The notes below the pieces were generated by a model, which was given only the letters and a program-made list of their open reading frames with translations, was not told where the DNA came from and did no database searches. From an uncultured Clostridia bacterium (lineage in GTDB: Bacteria; Bacillota; Clostridia; Oscillospirales; Ruminococcaceae), in NCBI GenBank assembly GCA_947168885.1, contig CAMVNQ010000002.1, positions 248,001-312,000 on the forward strand: a stretch of DNA of 64,000 nt. The letters run 5' to 3'. Made by a program: the position numbers and the translations under genes. Below, piece after piece: positions 53,681 to 62,167 of this stretch; within the stretch, counting starts at the first letter, position 1; the number at the start of each line of letters is the position of its first letter.

Positions 53681-54523
53681 ATGAATAACATAAATGATGC
53701 CGCTGAGGAGAGATCTGTTATGAATGATAAAATCCAGAATTCATCGGCGGTTGATAATACCGATCCTTTTGATTTTGATGACGATCCCCTCGGTGCTACA
53801 GGTGTATCGAGAAAAAGCCTTGTAATTTTCTTCATGATAGATACATCGGGCAGTATGAAGGGCACCAAGATCGGTGAACTTAATACTATTATGGAGGAGC
53901 TTATCCCCGAGATCAGACGCGTTGGAGAAGCAGATACTGAGGTTAAAGTCGCAGTACTTACTTTCTCAACTGATGTAAAATGGATGTATCCTGAGCCTAT
54001 ACCGATCGAGGAATTTGAATGGGTAAGACTCAATGCATCCGGTGTAACCAGCATGGGAGCGGCGTTCAAGGAATTATCTTCAAGAATGTCCAGAAACAGC
54101 TTCCTTAATTCACCGTCGCTGTCATTTGCTCCGGTTATTTTCCTTATGACGGACGGCTATCCTTCCGATGACTACGAGGAGGGTCTCAAGGCTCTTTCGG
54201 TTAACAGCTGGTACAAATTCGGACTTAAAGCTGCTCTTGGTATCGGAAATGAAGCAAACGACGATATGCTTGCAGAGTTTACGGGAAGTGCCGATACGGT
54301 CGTTCACGCCTATTCCGGCAATCAGCTTGCGCAGATGATAAAGATCGTTGCGGTTACAGCTTCGCAGATAGGAAGCAAATCCATGACACTTTCTGATCAG
54401 GCTGAAGCCGAGCTGAGTGATGAGGATGTTTATGCTTCAAAGCAGAAGATGCTTGGTCAGCAGATTCAGAATCTTGTAAATCAGAACGAAAACGACAATA
54501 CAGATTTTGATGCGGGTTGGTAA
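53681..54523 (+). CDS. vWA-domain protein (TerY-like)
   Basis: 280 residues. An acidic N-terminal tail (1-40) is followed by a von Willebrand A domain (about 47-235) with a full MIDAS: DTSGS at 53-57, the Thr in NASGVTSMG, and the Asp in LMTDG near 157. GSADTVVHAYSGNQLAQMIK matches the TerY branch. The C-terminus is Gln/Asn/Asp-rich. TerY proteins are metal-dependent scaffolds of TerY-P phosphosignalling triads. ATG 53681 is placed 10-11 bases after AAAGGAC; an upstream ATG at 53660 has no ribosome site. The 125-base gap before it has no clear gene. Confidence 0.88.
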   Translation: MNNINDAAEERSVMNDKIQNSSAVDNTDPFDFDDDPLGATGVSRKSLVIFFMIDTSGSMKGTKIGELNTIMEELIPEIRRVGEADTEVKVAVLTFSTDVKWMYPEPIPIEEFEWVRLNASGVTSMGAAFKELSSRMSRNSFLNSPSLSFAPVIFLMTDGYPSDDYEEGLKALSVNSWYKFGLKAALGIGNEANDDMLAEFTGSADTVVHAYSGNQLAQMIKIVAVTASQIGSKSMTLSDQAEAELSDEDVYASKQKMLGQQIQNLVNQNENDNTDFDAGW

Positions 54524-54531
54524 TGTTTTTG

Positions 54532-54556
54532 TATCCTGCTCCTGAGAAGCAGGATA
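54532..54556 (+). other. Intercistronic hairpin
   Basis: TATCCTGCT (54532-54540) and AGCAGGATA (54548-54556) form a perfect 9-bp stem between the vWA and PP2C genes, with no strong T-run (TTACGGTTTTG). Partial terminator or mRNA-stability element. Confidence 0.55.
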
Positions 54557-54594
54557 TTACGGTTTTGTAAATATTTCAGAGAGTGGTGAGTTTA

Positions 54595-55491
54595 ATGCTT
54601 GGCGGCTTCAGTTATTCCGTTAAGGGTGCAAGCCATGAAAAAAGAGGAATAGTCTGCCAGGATGCTTCGGCTTATATGTCAGGAAACGGCTTTGCAGCCG
54701 CCGTTGTAGCAGACGGACACGGTGGCAAGAAGTATTTTCGCAGTAATGTCGGTTCGCAATGCGCTGTTGAGGCTGCTTTGGAAACGATAGAGCTTTTTTA
54801 TGCCGACCCCGACGAATTTGACCTTCGTTTTAAAGCAGATCATAAGCGGATAATAAAGCGTATCGAAAAATACGCCATTATGCTTTGGAATGACAAAGTT
54901 TTGCATCATCTGAATACCCATCCGGTGACCTCTGAGGAATTAAAAAATTTCACCTATGATGAGATCGAAGATATTCCTCCGGAATCCTACTACGGCACCA
55001 CTATGGTATGCGCCGTTATGGCAAGAGGATATTCGTGGGGATTTCAGATAGGTGACGGAAGTCTTGTGGCTGTATTTGAAGACGGCGAAACTTCAATGAT
55101 AATGGAGTATGAAGAGTCTAACCCTGCAAATATCACATCGTCATTGTGCAACGCTAATGCATTCGATATGTTTGCTTCATTTTATACTGAAAAAAGACCG
55201 GTCGCAATAATTGTATCAACTGATGGTCTATATACATCTTTTGGCAGCGATTTTGATTTTCTTGACTATCATACCATTATCGCAGGTCAGCTTGTCAACC
55301 CCGAAACGTTTTTAGGTTCGCTGCAGAACAATATGAAAAAACGATCACATTACGGTACGGAGGACGACATTTCAGTGTCCTGCATATATGATAAGATCCT
55401 TGCTCTTTCACAGCAGGATATCATAAACAATAAAATTGCGGAAAACAAACGCCTTGCAGCTGAGCGAAAAGCAAAACTGCTGAATAAATAA
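54595..55491 (+). CDS. PP2C-type protein phosphatase
   Basis: 298 residues. Metal-binding aspartates occur in VVADGHGGKKYF (about 38-48) and VSTDGLY (about 206), with QIGDGSLVAVF (about 150) and the final EDDISVSC (about 257). RGIVCQDAS at the N-terminus is the usual first strand. It should remove phosphate from Ser/Thr, the counterpart of the kinase two genes upstream. ATG 54595 is preferred; GTG 54583 is in frame and possible. The C-terminal helix is basic. It lacks membrane helices, unlike SpoIIE. Confidence 0.88.
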   Translation: MLGGFSYSVKGASHEKRGIVCQDASAYMSGNGFAAAVVADGHGGKKYFRSNVGSQCAVEAALETIELFYADPDEFDLRFKADHKRIIKRIEKYAIMLWNDKVLHHLNTHPVTSEELKNFTYDEIEDIPPESYYGTTMVCAVMARGYSWGFQIGDGSLVAVFEDGETSMIMEYEESNPANITSSLCNANAFDMFASFYTEKRPVAIIVSTDGLYTSFGSDFDFLDYHTIIAGQLVNPETFLGSLQNNMKKRSHYGTEDDISVSCIYDKILALSQQDIINNKIAENKRLAAERKAKLLNK

Positions 55492-55511
55492 CCAAAGGCA
55501 GGTGGCAGATA

Positions 55512-56186
55512 ATGGATCACAGTACACTTTATAACACCGCAAAAGAGCTCACGGAGAAGGTAAAGCGCGAAAGACCGTGTTACAGCGGACTTGAGGCAGC
55601 GGTCATCATCAGTGACAAGGGCGTGTTTCTGGGTGTAACAGGTTTAAATACAGCGGACGGGAAGATCATTGATGTTCCTGCCGATGTGGCAGCTTTTCTT
55701 AATATGAAAAACTCGGGAGGACGGACTGCACTTGGTCTGGCAGTTCTGAAACTTGAAGATATTAGCTTTATAAGACCTTCCGACGAAGCGCTGGAGCTTA
55801 TGTTCCGCACCAATACCGAAAATGACGGGTGTCTTGTCTGTCTCGGAGCAGATGAAGATAAACTGTTGTCGGCGCTGCGGCTCGGAACGGACAGTGATTC
55901 TATGATGGACGGCTTCGGCTTTGACGAGGACGATACATCGGCAGATACCACTGCAAATGTAATAAGCGGTGTTGCCGTTGACAAGAGCAGTCCGTTCTAT
56001 GAACGATCGGAAACAGTCGCTCCTCCGGTGGAGACGTTATCGGACAAAGCAGATAAACCGGAAAACGTTCTGTCGGGTAATACTTCCTCAGAACCAGAGC
56101 TTACGCCGGAAGAACTTCTTAAACAGGCAAAAAAACGCAAAAGCGTATCAAAATCGAACTTTCTGTTCAGAAAAAAACATAAATGA
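55512..56186 (+). CDS. Hypothetical protein with possible degenerate deaminase-like domain
   Basis: 224 residues, not assigned. Residues 1-125 look like a compact alpha/beta domain (EAAVIISDKGVFLGVTGLNT, VPADVAAFLNMKNSGGRTA, EALELMFRTNTENDGCLVC) whose order of strands and helices recalls cytidine-deaminase-like folds, but the zinc ligands HAE/PCxxC are not present. Residues 130-205 are acidic, Ser/Thr-rich linker with potential phosphosites; the C-terminus is basic (KKRKSVSKSNFLFRKKHK). In the operon with kinase and phosphatase it could be a substrate. GGCAGGTGG precedes the ATG. Confidence 0.7.
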   Translation: MDHSTLYNTAKELTEKVKRERPCYSGLEAAVIISDKGVFLGVTGLNTADGKIIDVPADVAAFLNMKNSGGRTALGLAVLKLEDISFIRPSDEALELMFRTNTENDGCLVCLGADEDKLLSALRLGTDSDSMMDGFGFDEDDTSADTTANVISGVAVDKSSPFYERSETVAPPVETLSDKADKPENVLSGNTSSEPELTPEELLKQAKKRKSVSKSNFLFRKKHK

Positions 56187-56216
56187 TCCTTGAAAAAGGC
56201 GGGGGGTAAATATATT

Positions 56217-56741
56217 ATGGCATTCTCATTATACAGTATTGATGAAGCTGTCGATCACAAATATATTGTTGTCAAGAGCATTAAGGAACAAGTGAAAAAA
56301 GGTACGCTTGTTCACATTATGGATGCCAGTGAGTCATCTGACGGTATCACAGTTAAATATCGCGTCACAAAGACAAACCAGGATTTTACTGTCAGATTCA
56401 ATACCATAAAGCAGTTCTGCAACTGGTGTATGCCCAGTTCATTTCTCGCAAAGTATTATAACAAGCTCTCATACAGAGACGTCATCAAGTATATACAGGC
56501 AGAGAACAGAAGCTTTCCGGCATTCCATCTTCCTATCATACTGATAAGTCTCGCTATTATATGGTCTTTGTCTATGCTGATGGTATATATGAAATTTATT
56601 GAACTGCCATTCGGCTTGATCATAGGCGGTGCATTGTCTGTTATATGCATCGTGTGCGTATTTGTATTGACTCATGTGTCCAAGACCCATATGATAGAAC
56701 AGTTGTATGAAAAAGTCAGCAAGAAACAGAGTTTTCTATAA
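56217..56741 (+). CDS. Two-helix membrane protein of unknown function
   Basis: 174 residues. The first 105 residues form a soluble domain (LYSIDEAVDHKYIVVKSIK, YRVTKTNQDFTVRFNTIKQF) and then two membrane helices follow at about 107-128 and 133-158, with a basic C-terminal helix. There is no family match that I recognise. The start is ATG 56217 after a GGCGGGGGG ribosome site. It is the last gene of the operon; terminator at 56796. It might anchor the complex to the membrane (inference). Confidence 0.7.
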   Translation: MAFSLYSIDEAVDHKYIVVKSIKEQVKKGTLVHIMDASESSDGITVKYRVTKTNQDFTVRFNTIKQFCNWCMPSSFLAKYYNKLSYRDVIKYIQAENRSFPAFHLPIILISLAIIWSLSMLMVYMKFIELPFGLIIGGALSVICIVCVFVLTHVSKTHMIEQLYEKVSKKQSFL

Positions 56742-56795
56742 TACAAATGCGGCATAAGTGCGATGATGGTTTTACACTTCTGCTTTTAATCTGAG

Positions 56796-56823
56796 CCCTG
56801 TGATACAAGTCAGTATCACGGGG
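56796..56823. terminator. Terminator of the signalling operon
   Basis: CCCTGTGATAC (56796-56806) pairs with GTATCACGGGG (56813-56823), followed by five T; also downstream of convergent sigG. Confidence 0.88.
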
Positions 56824-56829
56824 TTTTTA

Positions 56830-57600
56830 TCATATCTCGTTTTTTATTTTTCCAAGAGCACTTTTCTCAAGACGTGAGACCTGCGCCTGACTTATGCCTA
56901 TCTCGTCAGCGACCTCGACCTGTGTCTTTCCCTGTAAAAATCGCAGATTCAGTATCTTCTTCTCCCTTGCGCCGAGCGACGAGATCGCATCTTTAAGAGC
57001 TATCTCGTCGAGCCAGTTGTTATCGTCATTGTTATCGCCTATCTGATCCATAACATACACCGTGTCTCCCGATTCAGAGAACACAGGCTCATACAGCGAG
57101 ACAGGCTCGCTTACAGCCTCAAGTGCTATGACCACGTCTTCCCTTTTACAGCCGACACACTTGGCTATCTCTTCAATAGTCGGGTCGCGTTTCATCTCCG
57201 CGGTTAGCTTCTCCTTCGCCTGCATAGCTTTATATGCGGTATCGCGCAGTGAGCGGCTTACTCTTATCTGTCCGCTGTCACGGATATGGCGCTTGACCTC
57301 ACCTTCTATCATCGGGACTGCGTATGTGCTGAAACGAACGCCGAACTCTGCCGAAAAGTTGTCTATCGCCTTTATGAGCCCGATACAGCCAACCTGAAAC
57401 AGATCATCAGGACTCTCTCCCCTGCCCGTAAAGCGTTGTATAACACTTAACACAAGACGAAGATTGCCGTTTATAAGCTCCTCACGGGCTTTCCCGTCCC
57501 CTTTTGCCGCACGTTTTAACAGCTCAGTTTTTTCCGCTTCTGTTAAAACCTTCAGCTTTGATGTGTTGATACCGCTTATCTCAACTTTTCCGTAGTACAT
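56830..57600 (-). CDS. sigG: Sporulation sigma factor SigG
   Basis: 256 residues. The opening KVEISGINTSKLKVL is the known SigG-specific N-terminus that SpoIIAB/CsfB-type regulators contact. Region 2 (DLFQVGCIGLIKAIDNF, FSTYAVPMIEGEVKRHIRD), region 3 and region 4 (VEVADEIGISQAQVSRLEKSAL) are complete. It directs late forespore genes. In bacilli it follows spoIIGA and sigE; here those are missing and the gene stands alone, convergent with the signalling operon. I could not find a clean sigma-F/G promoter in the 130 bases upstream. Confidence 0.96.
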   Translation of the reverse strand: MYYGKVEISGINTSKLKVLTEAEKTELLKRAAKGDGKAREELINGNLRLVLSVIQRFTGRGESPDDLFQVGCIGLIKAIDNFSAEFGVRFSTYAVPMIEGEVKRHIRDSGQIRVSRSLRDTAYKAMQAKEKLTAEMKRDPTIEEIAKCVGCKREDVVIALEAVSEPVSLYEPVFSESGDTVYVMDQIGDNNDDNNWLDEIALKDAISSLGAREKKILNLRFLQGKTQVEVADEIGISQAQVSRLEKSALGKIKNEI

Positions 57601-57687
57601 ACCAAAGACCTCCGAAATTTCGTTACAACAGAAGTATTGGCTTCAACGGCGGTGTTATTCCCGTAAGAATCTGGTAATAGAAAAACA

Positions 57688-57719
57688 AAAAACGAGCAAG
57701 TAAATTCTTGCCCGTTTTT
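57688..57719. terminator. Terminator between chemoreceptor and sigG
   Basis: AAAAACGAGCAAG (57688-57700) and CTTGCCCGTTTTT (57707-57719), one mismatch, with A and T runs on the two sides. It ends the chemoreceptor transcript on the minus strand. Confidence 0.88.
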
Positions 57720-57735
57720 ATATTCGCCCAATATG

Positions 57736-59733
57736 TTATCTTCCGATATTGAATCGTGCAACCTGATCTTTGAGAAGCTTCGACTGACCCGAAAGCTCTT
57801 CGCAGGAAGCAGCAGTCTGCTGAGCGGTCGCGGAGTTCGTCTGGATGACCTGCGATATCTGCTCTATTCCTGCTGTTATCTGACGGATAGACTGGGTCTG
57901 GTTTGCGCTCGCATCGGCTATAGCGGTTATAAGCTCGGCAGTCTTCGTGGACATCTCCTTGACCTCTTTCATGGACTCTGCGGTAGCCAATGCTATCTTC
58001 GAGCCCTTTCCGACAGCAGTGATAGAAGCGTTGATAAGTGCTGTCGTGCTGCTTGCCGCCTCTGCCGATTTGCTTGCGAGGTTTCTTACTTCGTCCGCAA
58101 CTACCGCAAACCCCTTGCCGGCGTCTCCTGCTCTTGCAGCTTCAACAGCAGCATTGAGTGCAAGTATGTTAGTCTGGAATGCTATATCCTCGATAGTCTT
58201 GATAATCTTTTCGATCTGATCGGAGGTCTCACTGATCTCGTCCATAGCACTTACCATGCTCTTGATCTCTTCATCCTGACGGTTGACCTTATCCTGTGTC
58301 TGATCAGAAAGATCTCCTGCCTGTGCGGCATTCCGGGCAGTCTGTTCGATCTGAGTCGAAACCTCGGAAATTGTAGCCGAAATCTCTTCTATAGCGGAAG
58401 CCTGTCTTGTTGTTCCGTCCGCAAGCGCCTGTGAGCCTTCAGCCATCTGTGTCGAGCCCAAAAGCACCTGAGCGCTCTCGTCGTCAATATTCGACATTAT
58501 TTCTCCAAGCTCTTTAATAATAAGGTTCATCGACCTCTTGATCTCTTCAAAATCGCCGTTATACTCAACCGCGGGAGCTACTGTAAGATCACCCTTTGAT
58601 ACAGCAGTAAGTACAACTGAAATATCATCAACATAAGTACGCATTGCGTTTATGCATCTTGAGAATGCCTTGCAGAGTTTTCCAATCTCATCATCCGAGT
58701 CATATTCAAGCTTTGCCGAGAGGTCACCTTTCGCAATAAGTTCAGCAGTTTCAGCAAGCTTCCCGAGCGGTTTCAACTGACGGGTCATTACAAAGAATAC
58801 AATACCTGTGCCAACAACAAAGAATACAACGAACAGAACGAGGAATACTAAACCGAGATCTGTAAGAGTTCCCTCTATATCGCCTTTCGGGATTATGTAT
58901 CCGACATACCAGCCTGCATTTTCAAGCTTTTTGAATGTAAAATACTTGTCCGCACCGTCATAATCCTTGTAAACGTCCATGCAAACATCGTTACCGAGAG
59001 ACGAGATGACTTTCGAATAATCTCCCGCAGCTTCCTTGTATGATGTAGTTTTGCCTTCTTCGGTCGGAAGATAAGCGTCGTTTGTATGAACAAGGAAATT
59101 TCCTTCGCTGTCTATAAGTACAGGATAGCCGTGTTCGGTAAGCTTCATGCTGCTTGCGAGATTTATCAGTACATCGAGCTTGAAATCACAGCCAAAAACT
59201 CCCACAAACTTACCGTCTGTTCTTATGGGAGAAGCAGCGGTAAATATGATACCGCCTGTGGACGCATCAACATAGGGTGTTGAGAAGATCGTCTTGTTCT
59301 GTGATTTTGCTGAAGTGTACCAGCCGCGGACAGTGGGGTCAAATCCCTCGGGAAGATCTGCGGCATCATAAACCGCCATAAATATCGTCTTGTCCTCGTA
59401 GGTGGTATAACAGTCGAGCAGCTCGCTGTTGATCGGCGCAACAGTCTTGACGAACTCGACATCGTGAGAATGATCCGGATACATTTTGTTTACTGTTCCA
59501 GCGGAATTAGCTTCAGCCGATGTGAAAACCGACTGTTCACCGAGCCATGCGTCCATTCTCTCGGCATTTGCAAGAAGCGCCTGCTCTGTTTCAGTGGTCA
59601 ATATGTTCTTAACTTTATTGAAGGACACAATATAACCGATAAGTGCAACACATAACAATGTTACAGAGGTAACAGCGCTCACAGTGATAAGAACCGATTT
59701 TTTCAATCCAAGCGATTTCGATTTTCCGTTCAT
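57736..59733 (-). CDS. Methyl-accepting chemotaxis protein with dCache sensor
   Basis: 665 residues. Membrane helix at about 12-34, an extracellular dCache_1 domain (about 40-275, with [21 protein letters not shown] and the FTAASPIRT segment typical of amino-acid-binding dCache), a second helix (about 283-308), HAMP (309-362) and a signalling domain whose hairpin tip reads [28 protein letters not shown]. Intact and full length. It suggests chemotaxis, although no che or flagellar genes are in the window. ATG 59733 follows TGGAG by about 11 bases; the upstream ATG at 59781 has no ribosome site. Confidence 0.94.
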   Translation of the reverse strand: MNGKSKSLGLKKSVLITVSAVTSVTLLCVALIGYIVSFNKVKNILTTETEQALLANAERMDAWLGEQSVFTSAEANSAGTVNKMYPDHSHDVEFVKTVAPINSELLDCYTTYEDKTIFMAVYDAADLPEGFDPTVRGWYTSAKSQNKTIFSTPYVDASTGGIIFTAASPIRTDGKFVGVFGCDFKLDVLINLASSMKLTEHGYPVLIDSEGNFLVHTNDAYLPTEEGKTTSYKEAAGDYSKVISSLGNDVCMDVYKDYDGADKYFTFKKLENAGWYVGYIIPKGDIEGTLTDLGLVFLVLFVVFFVVGTGIVFFVMTRQLKPLGKLAETAELIAKGDLSAKLEYDSDDEIGKLCKAFSRCINAMRTYVDDISVVLTAVSKGDLTVAPAVEYNGDFEEIKRSMNLIIKELGEIMSNIDDESAQVLLGSTQMAEGSQALADGTTRQASAIEEISATISEVSTQIEQTARNAAQAGDLSDQTQDKVNRQDEEIKSMVSAMDEISETSDQIEKIIKTIEDIAFQTNILALNAAVEAARAGDAGKGFAVVADEVRNLASKSAEAASSTTALINASITAVGKGSKIALATAESMKEVKEMSTKTAELITAIADASANQTQSIRQITAGIEQISQVIQTNSATAQQTAASCEELSGQSKLLKDQVARFNIGR

Positions 59734-59813
59734 TTTTATTTTTCTCCAGATATAAAATGATTTTCTGACCGTAAAAACCAATATTTCACAGTCATATACA
59801 ATTTTGCACTATA

Positions 59814-59842
59814 ATTTTACACCAATTTACATTATTTGTCAA
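59814..59842 (-). promoter_or_regulatory. Chemoreceptor promoter
   Basis: On the minus strand TTGACA (59837-59842), 17-base spacer, TAAAAT (59814-59819). It starts 37 bases after the stop of the exporter gene. Confidence 0.83.
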
Positions 59843-59879
59843 CAATAAATATAATAATTTACGGCTTTTCACCAAATTT

Positions 59880-62072
59880 TCAGCATTTATTCGTATCATC
59901 ACCGATTCTCTGCCTTTCGACAAGCTCCGCAAAACAGCCGTTTCTTGCAATAAGTTCGTCATAGGTACCATCCTCGACTATCTTTCCGTTATCGAGCACG
60001 AGTATCCTGTCACAGTTCTTTATCGTCGATAGTCTGTGAGCTATGACTATTCTTGTGCATTTCAACCCGTCGAGCGCTTCAGACACGATCTTCTGCGTCT
60101 TATTATCAAGTGCGCTTGTAGCTTCGTCAAACATAAGTATCTTCGGCTTTGATGCTATTGCACGTGCTATCATTATACGCTGCTTCTGACCGCCGGAGAT
60201 CCCTCCCTGCCCTTCTCCGATCACAGTCTGCATTCCCATAGGCATATCGCGTATGTCGTCGGCAATACCTGCAAGCTCTGCTGCTTCCCAAGCCTCTTCG
60301 AGCGTTAATGAAGGCGACGCGATAGCAATATTCGAGAAGATGTCACCCTGAAACAGGTCGTCATTCTGTGTCACTACACCGATCTTTCTGCGAAGCGAAC
60401 GCAGATCTATCTTAGTGGTATCATTTCCGTCATAGTATATTGCGCCTTTTTCCGGTGTTTCAAAACCAAGCAGCAGCCGCAGCAATGTGGACTTGCCGCA
60501 ACCGGTCTTGCCTACTATCGCTATGTATTCACCCGACCTTATCCTAAGATCAAGTCCGTCAACAATATACGGCATATTCTCGTTATAACGGAAATATACA
60601 TTGTTCAGCTCGACATTTCCGTTGACGCGGGTCACGAACTGTTTATGCGCCGATGTTTCGGGAATCTCGGTAAGTATGGGCTCTGCCATTTCAAGTATCG
60701 GTCTTATCTCTCCGATCACCTTTGCTACCTGCGCAAGGGATCCGAACGCGCCCATTATCATGCCGTAAGATGTATTGAACGCAATGTACTCGGACTGTGA
60801 CACACCTGTTATTACCGCAAGATAATAAAGAATCATTGTTCCTATCAATGAAACACCAAGCGTAACCGCGTTGTTGATTTTCAGGAACAGCGGCGGATCG
60901 TAGATAAGCTCCGCACCCTCGGAATAATGCTCCGCCCATTTTGCGAATACGCGCTTCTCTGCGCCGGCAAGCTTTATCTTCTGCACACCGGTCATTATGG
61001 AGTAAGTAAGTCCGCTTTCCTTTGCGCTGTGCTCCATTTCACGGCGTGTTATACTCGTCTGATACAATGTAGTCATAATTATCACCGCGACAGTCACAGC
61101 AATTATGACTACTGCCGGAAGCGTAAGTCCGGGCGCAAATCCCAATATCTGTCCTATGTAGAACAGAGACAGGAGTGACGTAAGACCCATCGAAAATACC
61201 ATTCCGATAAGAAGTCCGCACAGGTTGTTCACAGATTTGGCACGGCTCGCAAGTTCACCGGAGCTGTATTTCCTGAAAAAAGGTGCAGGAAGGCTCATAA
61301 GTCTCATCATCATAGCAGATTCTACCGAAAGAGATGTCTTTGTCTGGATCCTGCTAACAGCGAGATCCCGGGCAGATGTAATTACATGAGATGTTACGGA
61401 AGCACATATAATGAATGCCGCAGTACCCCAGAGAAGAGGCGCAGAACCGCTCTCAAGGATAAAACCCGTAAGTGATTTCGTAAGATACGGCATAATAAAA
61501 CCTACGAGCATAACGATAAGTGCTATACCTATGACAATAGCATAATCACCGCCGCTCAGGCAATTCTTCATATAAATGAGAAGGTCACGTATCCCGATCT
61601 TCTTCAGAGGAAGAGGACGATAGAAGCATACAGCATCAGCAGAGAAATTATTCGCTTCAGAAGCGTTGATCTTCACCTTTTTCCCGCTTTTATAATAATA
61701 GTATCCGCCGAATGCACGCGGGAATACTGCTGTCGGCATACCGTCTTCACTGCCGGAAACGATCATAGGACCGAACGCGTTCTTGTACCACTTGCCTGTG
61801 AGCTTTACCTTTCGGTAGAAAATACCGCTCGGACGAAGGGCATACTCAAGCTGCTCCTCCGGTTCGGTAACGCTGTCAGGAATTGCGGCGGACTTCACAT
61901 GATAATATTTCAGTATGTCTTCTATCGCGTTCTTCGTTACGATGCGTGAATCCTTGAGCTCTCCCGCACCGCGCACACCCATAACGGACGATGCCATTTT
62001 GAATATGGATTCTTCAAAGACGTTCTGATCGCTTTGTTTTCTTTGTCTTATCTGTTCATCAAACCAGCTCAA
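59880..62072 (-). CDS. NHLP-type bacteriocin export ABC transporter, permease/ATPase subunit without peptidase
   Basis: 730 residues. The opening SWFDEQIRQRKQSDQNVFEES and the 165-residue N-terminal domain are typical of the second NHLP/NHLM exporter subunit. Six membrane helices lie at about 180-440, then an ABC ATPase with Walker A GKTGCGKST, signature ISGGQKQR and Walker B ILMFDEATSALD. There is no C39 peptidase domain; that is on the partner upstream. TTG 62072 is taken as the start because an in-frame stop lies just before it and the protein then begins as in relatives, though the ribosome site is weak. The pair exports RiPP precursors after leader cleavage. Confidence 0.88.
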   Translation of the reverse strand: MSWFDEQIRQRKQSDQNVFEESIFKMASSVMGVRGAGELKDSRIVTKNAIEDILKYYHVKSAAIPDSVTEPEEQLEYALRPSGIFYRKVKLTGKWYKNAFGPMIVSGSEDGMPTAVFPRAFGGYYYYKSGKKVKINASEANNFSADAVCFYRPLPLKKIGIRDLLIYMKNCLSGGDYAIVIGIALIVMLVGFIMPYLTKSLTGFILESGSAPLLWGTAAFIICASVTSHVITSARDLAVSRIQTKTSLSVESAMMMRLMSLPAPFFRKYSSGELASRAKSVNNLCGLLIGMVFSMGLTSLLSLFYIGQILGFAPGLTLPAVVIIAVTVAVIIMTTLYQTSITRREMEHSAKESGLTYSIMTGVQKIKLAGAEKRVFAKWAEHYSEGAELIYDPPLFLKINNAVTLGVSLIGTMILYYLAVITGVSQSEYIAFNTSYGMIMGAFGSLAQVAKVIGEIRPILEMAEPILTEIPETSAHKQFVTRVNGNVELNNVYFRYNENMPYIVDGLDLRIRSGEYIAIVGKTGCGKSTLLRLLLGFETPEKGAIYYDGNDTTKIDLRSLRRKIGVVTQNDDLFQGDIFSNIAIASPSLTLEEAWEAAELAGIADDIRDMPMGMQTVIGEGQGGISGGQKQRIMIARAIASKPKILMFDEATSALDNKTQKIVSEALDGLKCTRIVIAHRLSTIKNCDRILVLDNGKIVEDGTYDELIARNGCFAELVERQRIGDDTNKC

Positions 62073-62167
62073 TGTTCAGACCGGCAACCGGATATCCGCT
62101 TTACGGCTTCCGCTTGCTCTCCTTTCTTGGTTTATGGGATACGCCCTGAAAAACGGGCACGTCAGTA

